Origin: Pythium myriotylum
Lineage: Eukaryota > Oomycota > Peronosporomycetes > Pythiales > Pythiaceae
Direction of reading: 5' to 3'
NCBI GenBank assembly: GCA_023091665.1
Contig: JALJCQ010000012.1
Location: forward strand, 3,472,001 to 3,536,000
DNA: 64,000 nucleotides
The notes under the pieces were generated by a model. The model did no database searches, had not been told where the DNA came from, and saw only the letters and a list, made by a program, of their open reading frames with translations. Shown here piece after piece: positions 43,177-54,138 of this stretch. Made by a program: the position numbers and the translations under genes. Numbering within the stretch: position 1 is the first letter of the stretch; each line of letters starts with the position of its first letter.

Positions 43177-43870
43177 CTAACTTACTCGACGGATGTGGAT
43201 TGTCTCGAGTTGGCAACCACGGTCAATCGTAATTGTCGCGTTGTCGAACACAGACACCACCGTGAATGAGCCTTTCCGCGGGCTCCATCTTGCCCTGGAG
43301 CGGCTTGTATAGAGATACCAATACGTGATCATCTGAGGCATAGTCATGCGGCGCTCGCCGCGCGTTCTCCCGCGCATTCGCCTTTTTGATCTGCGCGACG
43401 TTCCTTTCATGCTCGACTTGCCAATCAGTTTTTTTGAGCGAGATCAGACAACATGTCACGCCAGAATGCCGCTTGTACAGGAGAGCATCCCAACATCGTG
43501 TGATATGTTGCCCAAAGACTAAACGTCACACTCGATAGGTAATTCCCCCACTCGTCCTTAGACTCAAAGCAACACGTGCGTAATTTGTTGTTGAGAGTCC
43601 CGTGCACACTCGACGAAGGCGGTGGCTTGCGGGTTCTTGACTGCCGTTGGCTTGCTTTCACCCCATACCTCGCTAAAGGCTCTTGGAACTCTGAGCTGAA
43701 CTCGCTTCCTTGATCATAGATGCATCGCTGGGGTCGCGGGCACAGGATAAACCAGAGGCGGTCAACAACTTCGCTGCTTCCAAGCTGGTGCCGTAATAGA
43801 TCGGCACGACCGCTGTCAGTCTCGTCCGAGTGTCAACGATAGTCAACGCGCGCCTCTTTCCTTGGAAAGG
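43177..43870 (-). pseudogene. Gypsy integrase C-terminal part, degenerate
   Basis: The - strand reads, across frame changes, HGTLNNKLRTCCFE, WGNYLSSVTFSLWATYHTML, SPVQAAFWRDML, then DWQVEHERNVAQIKKANAREN and DYASDDHVLVSLYKPLQGK, ending with a short beta-rich segment (LETIHIRRVS). This is the catalytic-core end and C-terminal domain of a Ty3/Gypsy integrase of the type common in stramenopiles. It could belong to the same reversed element as the RT, protease and gag remnants at 44903-48601. Confidence 0.65.
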
Positions 43871-43989
43871 CCTAGCGAATCAATGCGCGTGCAATCACAC
43901 TTTTTGAAGAGAGTTTCCCATAGCTTTTTGAGGGGAGTTTCCCATAGCGTGGTCAACCTCTTTTACATTTAGAACATACTTCGCACAGC

Positions 43990-44816
43990 TTAACCCTTTC
44001 GCGGTAAATGGTACATTTTTTCGCCCTTCTGAGGTGTTTACAAAATGGGGTGTGTGGAAGTACCCCAGAAGGGAACAATTTGTGGCTGGGGATGGTGATT
44101 CATAAGGGGTGAGAAAATCTCTACGATTTGATAGTAATGACCTGCAATCATGTGTGTCTTCATGCATCGATAATCAACAGGAAAGCATGATTGTTGGATA
44201 AAAAAATGTTTCATGGAAGTGTTGCGAGATTCATTTCCCCGCGGAAACAGATAATTTTTGGCGCACTATCGTAAAGTGGACCCTTACGGCTCACATCTGA
44301 AAACAATCTGAGAACGTAGGTGAGTAATAATCAAAGTCTCGCAGGTGAGTAGTCAGAATCACCTCACGCGCACGCAAATGCAAATCACGCTGACTGAAAG
44401 TCCGCTTCATACACAACAACACAAAGCACACAACGAGCTAAAATACTACATGCACACCGTACGTATACAGAGACTGTGACAATCACATACGAATATTTGG
44501 ATCAGCTATTGATCATTTTCAACTATCCTGCTGGGTTTCCCAGCCTCACGCTCGCCGCAGGCGGTTGCACCACGAACACCCTTTGGCAAAAGTGGGTATG
44601 GTTTCTAAGAAAATCTGAGTCAACCAAGGTTGTTCCATATGGTGTAATGTCCCATATGGTGGGTTTTTGTGGAAATTTTGTTACAAAACACGGTGCAAAA
44701 TATTCATACAGTCATTTCCAGAAGGCAACAATTTGTACCCTGCTGCGCCTTATATACTTGACTATTGTATACTGATACTATTCCTATAGTAGAAATTACA
44801 ACCGCGAAAGGGTTAA
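43990..44816 (+). mobile_element. Non-autonomous piggyBac-like element with TTAA target duplications
   Basis: The element proper is 43994-44812 (819 bp). It has terminal inverted repeats CCCTTTCGCGGT at the left end and the exact complement ACCGCGAAAGGG at the right end, each flanked by TTAA (43990-43993 and 44813-44816). TTAA duplication and a CCC-starting inverted repeat are diagnostic of the piggyBac superfamily. No transposase frame is inside, so it must rely on an enzyme from elsewhere. It is inserted within the reversed Gypsy remnants. Confidence 0.8.
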
Positions 44817-44902
44817 TCTTCTCAATTTCGGTGTAACCACGATCCGGTTGATATTAACCAAAAGTAGTATTTGGTGATTCGATTACCGAGGTAATTAACT
44901 GC

Positions 44903-46762
44903 CTAATCACAAAACTTGCTCGTCTTTGGGTGGACAACCACTCCAGCTGCTTCAAAGCGCTCGCACACCTCTCGCAGGTGGTCCATGCGATCGTCCAACC
45001 CCTTGGATATAACGGGTTCTGCCAAATAGATGTCCCTGTCTGGATAGATCACCCTACTGAAACTAGTGAGGTTTCCGGAGACTTCAAGAATGTCGAAAGA
45101 AATAGTATACCGTGCCAATTAGAATATCCTCCGCGAACCCTGCCTCTCCCGACCATTCTCGCCTGGAATTCTATTCTATTCTCCGTCTTCACACGCAGTA
45201 TTTGATGCGAAGCAGGGAAAGACAATCTTCTGGGACTCCATGCGAGTGCACATTGTCGAGGCGGTTAAGGCCGCTGTGGAGAAAAGCGGATCAAATCCGT
45301 GGTGGTGCCGGGCGGTTTGACACCGTACCTCCAGGCCCGAGATATTGGCATCTACAAGTCTTTTAAACACCACGTCTCACCAGTCATCGACGCTTGGAAG
45401 GCGTCAGACCAAGTCGAATACACTCGCAACGGCAACCCAAAGCCACCAAGTCTCAATACCGTAGCGCGGCGGGTAGAAAGCGCGTGGAAGGCGGTGCTGC
45501 AAGACGTGGTCGAAAAGTCTATTCTCGGTGCCGGATTCGCCGACAGTTTTGAGGATTGGCACATCAGTTGCCACGACGTTTACGGAGAGCGATTCCGCGA
45601 GTTGTGACTGGAGAGCGGGGTTTCCAGTGGCGACTAGCACTCAAGATGACGAGCTGTTTGACCTTGTTGACGAGTTCGATGAACTCATTGTCGATTGAGA
45701 CGAGCAGTGATAGAATACCCTTCCAAATTGTATACCCTCTTGGACCCTTTGGGAAAACTATTGAATATAAAACCTTCTACTATTTGGCAGGACCCGCTAA
45801 TCAGCACGTCGTCTAAATGCACTCTCACATACAGCAATCCCTCAAGGATCTTGTTCACCACCGCTTAGAATTCATCGGGAGCAGTAGATTCCCATAGGCA
45901 AACGACAACAGCAATACTCTCCCCACGGCAGCACAATCACAGTGTATCGACGAGATTTGTTTGCAATCTCACGGCTGTAATAGCCCATCACGAGGTCCAA
46001 AGCAGCTAGTTAAAAACCTGGCTTGGGAAGCTCACGGATCAATTCCACGATCTTGAATAGTGGGTAGTAGTGCCTTACTAGTTGGCGATTGAGCCCGGGG
46101 AAGTCAGACAACAGCGTAATTGTCCCGTTTTTTGTTGGGAATCACAAACGCTGGTGCTGTCCACCGCGCGTTCTTGTCAAGTACCCCTCGTTGTATCAGT
46201 CTGTCAATCTCCTTCATAATCGCCCCATGGTAGCACCTTGGGATTAGGAACCCTATCCAATCTTCCTAGTCATTGTTAGTCGAAACTCATCCAGCAGACC
46301 TCGTAACCTTACCCTTTGTTCGTCGGTGAGGTGGTCTCTCGGTACGAGCTTTTCAATTGCTATATCTTGACCATGGACGTCAAGAATTCGCATAAGTCGC
46401 GACTCTTCATCACAGACTGAGGCCAATGTCTGATGCTGCTTGGTTTCATAATCGCGCATTGGCACTTTCCTTCCTTCTCCTTGAATCACATTTTCTCTGA
46501 AATCAAAACTGAACCGTTGCTGCCGGATGAAATCCATGCCCAGTACCAATGAAAATAACATCCCATCACCAATCTCAAATTTGTGGGTGAGGGTCCGACT
46601 TCCGAAGAGACATGGGCAAATCAATCTGCTCTTGTCTTGCACAAGGTTCGATTGATCTATCGGAAGAAACTCTTTTTGCCTTTGTCCAAATGCCATCCAC
46701 GACACTTGCTCTGTTGCCACTAACGACACGCTGCTACCGGTGTTCAAAAGCTCCGTGATCAT
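44903..46762 (-). pseudogene. Gypsy protease and reverse transcriptase, degenerate and interrupted
   Basis: 46762-46253 has the protease motif LLNTGSSVSLV (catalytic Asp replaced by Asn) and VLGMDFIRQQ. 46250-45690 shows RT blocks across stops: EIDRLIQRGVLDKNARW, an LDLVMGYY-like block, and VHLDDVLI (LDD at about 45807-45817) in place of the usual YxDD context. 45118-44903 has the following DHLREVCERFEAAG block. A DDE transposase fragment on the other strand (45195-45607) separates the two RT parts. Confidence 0.7.
45195..45607 (+). pseudogene. DDE superfamily (pogo/jerky-like) transposase fragment
   Basis: The frame reads FDAKQGKTIFWDSMRVHI, then after a frameshift near 45290-45300 VVVPGGLTPYLQARDIGIYK, VIDAWKASDQVEYTR, and the end GFADSFEDWHISCHDVYG to a stop at 45607. 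WDSMRVH and the PGGLTPYLQ motif are typical of the catalytic domain of DDE_1 transposases in oomycetes. Its insertion split the Gypsy RT on the other strand. No inverted repeats were located. Confidence 0.65.
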
Positions 46763-47870
46763 GGTCTTGTAAAGGGGGTAGCGTAAAGGGGTTGATGTCG
46801 TTTGACTTGAAGCACTTGGTTGTCAAGCGCTTCTGACTGTGTAGAGTCTGTGGCGGCCACCACCTTGTCTTCATAGTTCTCTTGCCATCCTCAATCTCTT
46901 GTTCACCCTGCAATTCAACCACTCTGGTAGCACATGCCGACTCAAGTTCATCCTCCGAATATAGTTTGTCGTGAAGGCATGGGGGCAAAACCTGCCGCTC
47001 AGCGAGGGCGGAGCAGGTGCCGCACACGGGTCCACACAGACTCTTTGGGCTGGTCGGTCGCTGCTGTTGCTAACACCCCGCTGTCACAGTCGATGACGCG
47101 GTGAACCGTAGGCACTTAGGCTTGAGATCCGGGGGTTCTTGGCAAACGGGGTCGTGAAGCTCGCTGGATTGTCGCCTTGGCATAGCACGTGGATCGCTGG
47201 TCATGTGCTGCGTGCGACGGGGAAGCGCAGAGCCGATCGTCACCAGAAGCTGGCTGGTGGCCCGGATGCGCGGGGGGACGGGACGCTCCTCGTCCGGCGG
47301 TCACAGCACCTGGTGCTGGTCTTCCCCTGCTCTTGAGTCTCTCGGTACGCGTGGGCAGCAGCAGCCACACGCGCTTCGCTCGGAATACGGTCGTCAGGTG
47401 CGCTCGGTCGAGATGTACCCGGAGGTTTTAGCGTCGCCTCCTGTGGTGACGGGTCTTGTGACTTCTGGACTCGAAGTCCTTACTTGAAGGATTTGAGTGG
47501 TTGGCAGCAAACTCCAGAGTTATATTTTCCAACAACCGAATGCCTGATCCAGAGAGTTAGATGTCTACGTGACTGCCTACCCTATACCGCACCTGACCTG
47601 TCTCTGCGCTGGCATCGGATAATCACCCAACTACGTAATCAGGTGCTGATCACCCACCTACTGAGTCTGATACTACTCAGGCTCTTCAGATCTGTTCCTA
47701 CTGTATCAGACCACTCAGGGCCTCAACGACAATTCAGCCTGTGGGCCACGTCTCAGGTGCTGGGACGTAGCCGTCACGTCCGTCTCTTGCGTACGTATCT
47801 GAGGGTGTCCTGGATGTGGCGGACTCGGCGTTCGGAGCTTGTTATCCTCAATCTTGCCATCGCAGACTGA
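46763..47870. other. Unassigned stretch between Gypsy protease and gag remnants
   Basis: The first ~260 bp on the - strand may be Gypsy gag-protease linker (CGTCSALAERQVLPP). From about 47030 to 47890 nothing is recognised, and it may be an inserted sequence. A perfect 10-bp inverted repeat at 47903-47912 and 47920-47929 lies at its right edge. Confidence 0.35.
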
Positions 47871-48601
47871 TGGATGGTCTTGATGTCGACCGAATGTTGA
47901 GGGAGGTGCGTCCGGACTTGACGCACCTCAAAACCTCAAGCCACCTCACCACAATTTCATCTGCCCCGTTGGCAGCGCGCTCGTCAGGATTTTCACCATC
48001 TTCATCAGCAAACACGCACTGCGTTGCTGCGACGATTCGCTCAAGACTAGTCTTTAGCGCGGACTTGTTGTCCTAATTATCGGTGGTCTTGCCTGCGAAC
48101 TTCCCTAATTTAGCTCGAAAATGCTCAGACTCGGGATTTTTCGACGTCTTCGGTGTTTTGGGTGTCCGATTTGCAATCCTTCCTGTCTTGGTGGCCGTTT
48201 TCGTCTCCTTGAAGCCACCCTTTGCATTGTCCTCCGAGCCATTACGTCCACTGCGCGATCTCCTCCGCTTCTTGTCGCCGTCAGGTTTTGCTCGGCCTTC
48301 AAGTCGACCAGCCATCTTCAGTCTCTGAAATACACTATGAAGTTCATCAAAAGTAGCTGGACGCGTAGATCCTCTGTTGCCTCTCGATAGGCATTCCTTC
48401 ACAATCCTATTTGTGTTGCTCGTGGTCCGTAAGTGCACCCGATTCCGGCCGAGTCAAAAGCTGAATTTTGCGTACAATTGCAGCAAATCGGTCAGAATAA
48501 TCTGCAACGGTCATGCTTTTTCCTTTCTTGAGCTGCTGCAGCTCATCAATCAGTTTCTCACGTGGTCCCTCAGGGCAGTGGTGTGCCGTGAGTAACACCA
48601 A
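47871..48601 (-). pseudogene. Gypsy gag remnant
   Basis: The - strand frames read PREKLIDELQQLKKGKSMTV and ADYSDRFAAIVRKIQ, then TFDELHSVFQRLKMAGRLEG and a basic KRRRSRSGR patch, then LKTSLERIVAATQCVF. This looks like the helical gag of a Ty3/Gypsy element followed by its basic tail. It is out of frame between pieces. The position and strand fit the protease/RT remnants at 44903-46762. Confidence 0.5.
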
Positions 48602-48731
48602 CGCGGCGACACACTGATTCCACGTTCAATTGTTGGCGCGTTCTAGTTGCAATGAGTTAATATTCGCTTGCAGATCCATCCCACTGAGTAGTTGCCGGAT
48701 ATCCATGGCACCAGCTTAGCGTAATTATCTA

Positions 48732-50813
48732 GTGCATGACAAGGAGTACGCACTGGCCAGGTTCCGCGTCTATCCACTTGGAGATAGACCGTTCAAGGTC
48801 TTCACAGACCATGCGTCCTTAAGCACGGCTGTGAACAGTCCACACCTCTCGCGGCGCATGGCGACTTGGCTGCCTTTCTTTGCGGAGTACAACTTCTTTG
48901 TCGAGTACAAGCGTGGACGACTCAACGTCGTCGCGGATGCTCTGTCCCGTCGGCCAGACTTTGAGCCGATGGTCGTCGCCCAAGATTATCTAAACGCAGC
49001 GAGTGCGTTCAACTCCAGTGTTCCGTCGTCGACCTTGCTTGACGACATTCGTGCTGCAAATGCACACGACACCAGCGAGTGAAGTCAGGACCTTCACTTC
49101 GCGCGCCGCTACTTTCTCTGCCTGTACCGACAGAGTGCTGGGAGTCCGACTCCATGGACTTCATCTTCGGTTTTCCCGAAGATGAACAGAAGAACAACGG
49201 GATCCTCGTGTTTGTGGATCGCTTCAGCAAGATGGTGCATCTTGAAGCAGTTCCGGAGATGATCACAGCCGAAGGCTGCGCTCGCGTCTTCGTCGACACG
49301 GTGTTTTGACACCATGGACTGCCACGAGAGCTCGTGTCAGATCGAGATCCACGGCTCACCGCGGAGTTTAGACACGCCGTGTTCCGTTCCTTCGGAACAC
49401 GAATCGAGATTTTGACCTCTGACCATCCTTAGACCGATGGTCAGACAGAGCGCGTGAACCGCGTGATCGAATTGATTCTTCGAGGCAACATCCACTCATT
49501 CTCGAGGTGGAGTGAGTTTTGGCCGATGGTCGAATTTGCAATTAACAACTCTGTGCATGCGTCCACGAAGCATACACCGTTCTACGTGAACGGTCTCCGC
49601 AATCCACGTATTACAACCCTATTGGAGAGTGAGTCTCCTTCAGGGGAGGGAGGGACTCGCTCGAGCGAGCTCCTGGACCGCTCTCGCTCCTCGGAGATCG
49701 ACGTAATGGTCGATCTTACGACCGTTGACGCTCCAGTCATTGGTCGCGCTTGTTAGAACGACGACGGCAACGACGATGAAACTGACGACGCGCTCGAAGT
49801 CAATGGTGACGACTTCAACGACGACAGTGATGGCGCTCTCGTCAAAGAAGAGATGGATATCCCAGCACTCAGAATCAGCGGCGGAGGACTTCTTGCTGAA
49901 GCACCAAGCGGTTGTCCGCTTCGTACAAGACTCGATCGCCCATGCGGTCGATCGACAGAAGATGAGCGTAGATAAGAATGGAAGAGGGAACACGTTTTCA
50001 TTTAATGAAGGTGACTTAGTGTTGTTATCAACTACTACCCTACCTACACATGCAGTTACCAACGTCGATAGCAACAAGCTGCTACCGAAGTTCATCACGC
50101 GTGCTCCGCCGCATGGGGCACACGTACACGCTTGGGCTTCCTCGTAGGATGCGAATGCATCCTACGTTTTACAATTAGAATCCCCGAGCGCTCGAGAGCT
50201 CCGAGGAGAAACTTGTACTCCCGGACAAGGGTGTTCAATTCCGTTTAAACACGGTCATGGGAGCCCTGCAGTGAAGCCAGCTGCGCCTCCAGCCACACTC
50301 GCTGCGACCGCTCCTCCGCAAGGTCTGCGCGAAGATGATCCTGCGCAAGCTGGAGCCGAAGATCATCCGAGTCGTCGCGACGAGCCGAGTACGACTCGTC
50401 GCGTTGAAGATACGTCGGCGCGGCCGGTGGATAATGTCTCCCCACCGCCGCCGCCCCCACTGGTTGACTCCAGTGGTGCTGAGCGCTGGATCGTTGAGCG
50501 CCTGCTGAATCATAAGGATCAGCAGGGCGGTAGTCGAACGAAGTATCTCGTTCGATGGCGCGGCTATCCGCCATCTGCAGATAGCTGGGAGCCGCGCGAG
50601 GCTCTCCTCGAAGATGTTCCGGGTCTCGTCGCTCAGTACGACGAGATCCACCCGCTGCGTAAGGTAACGAGGAAGCAGCACGCTCCTCGCTCGCGCGACG
50701 GCGCTCGTAGATTTGCTCGAGGCCTCGAGGAGGTCGGCAGGGATCCGACCTCTCCACCCTTCGCTGAGGTATTCCTCGCGAGTGACGCGATCTGCGTCAG
50801 GTGGACAGTGTGA
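48732..50813 (+). pseudogene. Gypsy pol: RNase H end, integrase and chromodomain, with stops and a deletion
   Basis: 48732-49082: FRVYPLGDRPFKVFTDH, FFVEYKRGRLNVVADALSRR. The zinc-binding module of integrase is deleted near 49070-49090, where RNase H linker sequence joins directly to PVPTECWESDSMDFIFGF. The integrase core follows with its three acidic residues (MDFIFG, VSDRDP, TERVNR), interrupted by stops after VDTVF and DHP. The C-terminus has QKMSVDKNGRGNTFSFNEGD. The chromodomain WIVERLLNHK...YLVRWRGYPPSADSWEP lies at about 50488-50600. Chromodomains direct integration to marked chromatin in this group. Confidence 0.8.
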
Positions 50814-50819
50814 GCAGGC

Positions 50820-51835
50820 TCATCCCCACACGAAACAAAGCAGGCCATTACGGCGCGAGCGCCGGTAGACGCGCATTCGTCCACCAGTTTCGGAGAACCC
50901 TTCGAACTTCTCTCGTTGCGACTTGAGCGCATCGTGCCAGGTCTTCATGCCTCCCTTGACCTTGACGTTGTCAAGGAATTGATTCCACCCTTGGATCAAC
51001 GTAGGGAGGTCGCGATCAGTTGGTCTATCGTTGTGACGATAGAAACGCCGCTCGAAAGAGCATTCGATTAAACGTCGACGGCGCATATCGCTGTCGCGAT
51101 ATTGACGCGCGACTTATGGATCGTCTTCGAGCGAAGCGCAGTCGAAGATATCGTCCGTCCGCAAGGGATCGTGTACACCACCCCATCGGCTGATGTCGTG
51201 AGCCGATGAAAGCCAGGGTGTGATTCTGGCGCCGAGGATCTAAAGGCTCCCTCGAACTCTTGAGTCCCGTTGGTGGTGATCACCTCACGATCACGTCGAT
51301 CGTGAGGGCTGGGATCTTCAGCGACCTCTCCCTCTTCCTTCCGCTGCTCGTCCGCCTCGCTGTACGGCGCCGACTAGCTGTTCGCCGACCGCTCGGACGA
51401 CGAGCTGTCGAACGACGGCGATCGTTTGAAAGGATCGCGTGCGGCACTGTCCTCCGACTTGGTTTCTTCTTCGCCGTCGGTCTCGTCGTAGTCTGACAGC
51501 GTCTGCGACGGCGCTGGAGGTGCGGCTTTGCGCGCTGCGACGTTGATCGTCGCAGCGCTCGCCGGCACCTTCATCTCTTCGTCGCCGTCGGCTTCGACAT
51601 CGCAGCGCATCTCGGCGTCGGCCGACGGGTATTCGGTCGTCTTGGGCGACGGTGGTTGACCACCGTCGTAATTCGCTGTGCCTCCAAGTGGCTCGGTCGA
51701 GTTGTCGCCCTCGCCGGCCGTCAAGTTGTCTTCGACCGCTGCGCGCACCAGCGCAGCGGCATCCTCGCTCACCTTAGCCGCGCGCATGGTGCGCACTGCC
51801 ATGTCGGCGGCACTGATGGTCTTCTTCGAGTTCAT
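50820..51835 (-). pseudogene. Antisense ORF between Gypsy pol and 3' LTR
   Basis: On the strand opposite to pol, a frame starts MNSKKTISAADMAVRTMRAA at 51835. It has one in-frame stop (51374-51376), continues through GVVYTIPCGRTI and then, after a frameshift near 51075-51086, through MRRRRLIECSFERRFYRHND, WNQFLDNVKVKGGMKTWHDAL to 50820. In total that is about 335 codons with a consistent protein-like composition: acidic middle, basic and aromatic end. Its two lesions are no worse than those in pol, so it was probably a real accessory gene of the element. I recognise no domain. Confidence 0.5.
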
Positions 51836-51962
51836 TCTCCTTGGAGGCGTTGATCGTCACCGATCAACGCCGCCGCTCGCGATTCGCCGTTGGACCAACT
51901 GACCAACAAGTGCTCCCTTTTGCAAGTCGTCCAATGCGACTTTCGCCTTGAGGGGAGGGTGA

Positions 51963-52286
51963 TGCAACGGGGCGGGCCCGTTACATGGTACGGACCCATG
52001 TCAATGGTGTCCGATAGGAACGTCGTGAACCCATCTCGTTGCGATGTCTCCTGATTGGATAATATCCTACGATATCATCCGTATTTCCCACCAATCACGC
52101 TAGGGCTTGTGATTCAGTGGATGACAGCGGATCTGCGAGGTTTTATGTACAAAGAGTAGGTTTTTCTAGGTTTCCTAATCCATAAATTCAGTTTCCCATT
52201 TGCCCAACCCAACGTAACTCCCTGTGTTGCGCGCTTCCTACACTGCTCCACAGTGTACATGACGTAACGAGGTCAGCCTCGTTACA
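51963..52286 (+). repeat. 3' LTR of the chromodomain Gypsy element
   Basis: Begins TGCAACGGGGCGGG after the polypurine tract and ends CCTCGTTACA; the ends form a near-perfect TGYAAC/GTTACA inverted pair. 324 bp. Only one copy is in the window. Confidence 0.6.
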
Positions 52287-52289
52287 CCC

Positions 52290-53221
52290 CAGGCCTTGAG
52301 GAAAGCAAAACGGCTTCCTTTCGCTTACGGCTCGTTGGTTTCCCAAACCTCGACTGGATCACCCAGATATGATGCGGTTGTCGCCTCCCACAGAACCAGC
52401 AATGATCGCCACACATGTGGTTATACAGGCCGCCTGGAGAAAGCACGTTCTCGTCACACTCCAGACGATCTGGCAACGACGCACGACACTCGACGGAGAC
52501 AATGAAGTCTGGCGACCGGACCACGCACTCGCGCTCCTCCAAACACGTCTCCAAGCCTCCCTCCACGACCTACGATAGCCGCGCACGATGGATAGTGCGG
52601 CTACGCCACAAGCGGCGGCAGCACTCGAGCTGCTCAAGAACGCGCCATTGGCATCACGACCCCCGATGACGCTTGGATTCCCGCACCATGACCAACGTCA
52701 CCTGTTATTTTTCGATGGTGGATCACGCGGCAACCCCGGAGCGGGCGGGGCTGGAGCGATTGTAGTACGACTTTGTCACAACGACACCGCCGCTCAAGTT
52801 GTCTATTAGGCAGCGATATCATATCCGGCCCGCACCACAACTAACAATCAAGCTGAGTACGAGGGCCTGCTGACTGGGCTGACGGCAGCTCATCAACACC
52901 ATTGGACCTCCCTCACGGTCGTTGGCGATAGCATGCTCATCATTCGACAGATGCAAGCATACCGAGCTACCGTGCCTCTTAACAAGATCCTCCGGACCAA
53001 ATACGCGCGGGCACGGCGGATCGCGGACTTACTTGGCGTCAACACCTGGATGCACCATCCCAAGGGCCGCCAATCGCATGGTGGACGTCGCACCCAATCT
53101 GGCAATGGACACCGCCCAAAGCAGTCACGTGCTCCATCCCACGACGCGAGCAGACCACTCAGCCATCGCCGACCTTCTTGACGGAGATCTCTTGTATTGG
53201 AGGTGTGGATTCGCCCCGTAA
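52290..53221 (+). pseudogene. LINE pol C-terminal fragment with RNase H, degenerate
   Basis: THVVIQAAWRKHVLVTLQTI and SLHDLR match the linker before RNase H in the other copies. Then come FDGGSRGNPGAGGAG, a stop near 52807, NNQAEYEGLLTGL, GDSMLIIRQM and, in another frame, ANRMVDVAPNLAMD. Several stops and frame changes show it is dead. Confidence 0.75.
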
Positions 53222-53241
53222 TCCAGGCGCAACGACGGCTA

Positions 53242-53560
53242 TCCTACTATAAAAAGTCGACACGATCTGTGAGCGAGGCCGCCAGGCCGAGCGCCCCGGC
53301 CGCGCAGCGGACGGCCCCCGAACCCACCCCAACGTAATGCAGTAGGTTTGGTCATCGTTTTGGAGGGATGAGTTCGCGGGAAATATATCAAGTGAGTTTT
53401 CGCGACGGATGGTGGTTTTCAACCTAACCCTCCCTATTGTTCAATGTAGCCCCCCGACGTCACCAAGGCGCGTCACTCGACTTCCGCTTGGACATTTTGA
53501 TTTTCGCGACTTCGAAATCGATTTTACGATAAATGTAAAAAGACAGTTTTGTGTGCTGTA

Positions 53561-53592
<32 letters not shown>

Positions 53593-53717
53593 CCCCCCCC
53601 GAACTGGGTTCCCGAAAAGAACCAGCAGCGCTTGCGCTGCGCCAACCTCTCTTTTCGTTCCCGTCCCTAGCACTGCGCAAACTAAGGTGCCCGCTTCGCG
53701 GGCACTCCCCCACCTAG
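53242..53717 (+). mobile_element. Non-autonomous Helitron, 476 bp
   Basis: Starts TCCTACTATAAAA and ends CTAG. A perfect hairpin (TGCCCG-CTTCG-CGGGCA) lies 11 bases before the CTAG. It sits precisely between an A and a T, with no target duplication: the interrupted LINE reads GGCTA/TAGGTTTCT, and the uninterrupted LINE at 27197-27210 has GGCTATAGGTTTCT. These are all the structural marks of Helitrons (5' TC, 3' CTRR, subterminal hairpin, AT insertion site). It contains a 40-bp C-rich tract (53561-53600) and no gene. Confidence 0.88.
53561..53600 (+). repeat. Poly-C tract within the Helitron
   Basis: C29-T-C10. Apparent Pro-rich and Gly-rich frames across it are artefacts. Confidence 0.95.
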
Positions 53718-53763
53718 TAGGTTTCTAAACGAGCAGACCAATAGACCTCACCTTGTTACGTTA

Positions 53764-54052
53764 CGCAATCTTCAGGAGCTCGCAGTCTCCAACAAAGCAC
53801 TACGAAGTATTTTGACGACAAACCCTACCATTCGTCAGTATTGCGACTATTTGCAAAATTAAGAGGAGCCGGAAGCGTCGCATCTGCTGAGCGAAGAGTG
53901 AGTTCGCAGTGCGCACCGTGTGGAAACGTGGCGCGATCAAAATGTTAGCTCAGTTGGCCGAGGGCAACGACATGTACGCGATCGATGCATGGTGAACTCA
54001 ATTGAGACCCTGCTACGAGAACCTCCACAGGATGAAACGGAGCCAGAACCAC
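53764..54052 (+). pseudogene. 3' fragment of the kinase-like gene
   Basis: Matches 17845-18148, the last ~100 codons of the 15436 gene, in the same orientation: LQELAVSNKALRSILTTNPT-type start, then the MVNSIETLLREPPQDE end. It carries a stop (CAA to TAA near 53863), a deletion and several frameshifts. It is a relic of a second kinase-like gene or a duplicated fragment. A LINE lies directly upstream and the AAA gene at 54139 converges on it. Confidence 0.8.
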
Positions 54053-54138
54053 GACTTTTTCGGCTCCCCATTCAACGAAGGAAAGGCGGTAAATGGTTCA
54101 AATGTACAGAAGATTTTTTATCATAAAAGGAGCAAAAT

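Larger units (their letters stand above)
48732..52286 (+). mobile_element. Chromodomain Gypsy (chromovirus-like) element, 3' half
   Basis: A 5'-truncated element. It has the RNase H end (48732-49082), integrase (49079-49756), integrase C-terminus and chromodomain (49880-50813), an antisense ORF (50820-51835, -), a polypurine-rich GAGGGGAGGGTGA and a 3' LTR (51963-52286). The part coding gag, protease and RT is absent. A LINE fragment begins right after the LTR. Confidence 0.8.
52287..53762 (+). mobile_element. LINE fragment, interrupted by a Helitron
   Basis: The pol C-terminal part lies at 52287-53221 and the 3' UTR at 53222-53241 plus 53718-53762. The 3' end (TAGGTTTCTAAACGAGCAGA, CCAATAGACCTCAC) matches the other LINEs. 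Removing 53242-53717 rebuilds GGCTA joined to TAGGTTTCT, exactly as in the LINE ending at 27248. The tail CTTGTTACGTTACG abuts a fragment of the kinase-like gene. Confidence 0.8.

Noticed and set aside
53409..53717. Proline-rich or glycine-rich ORFs over the poly-C tract
   Set aside because: Artefact of the C-rich run in a Helitron; the flanks are non-coding.
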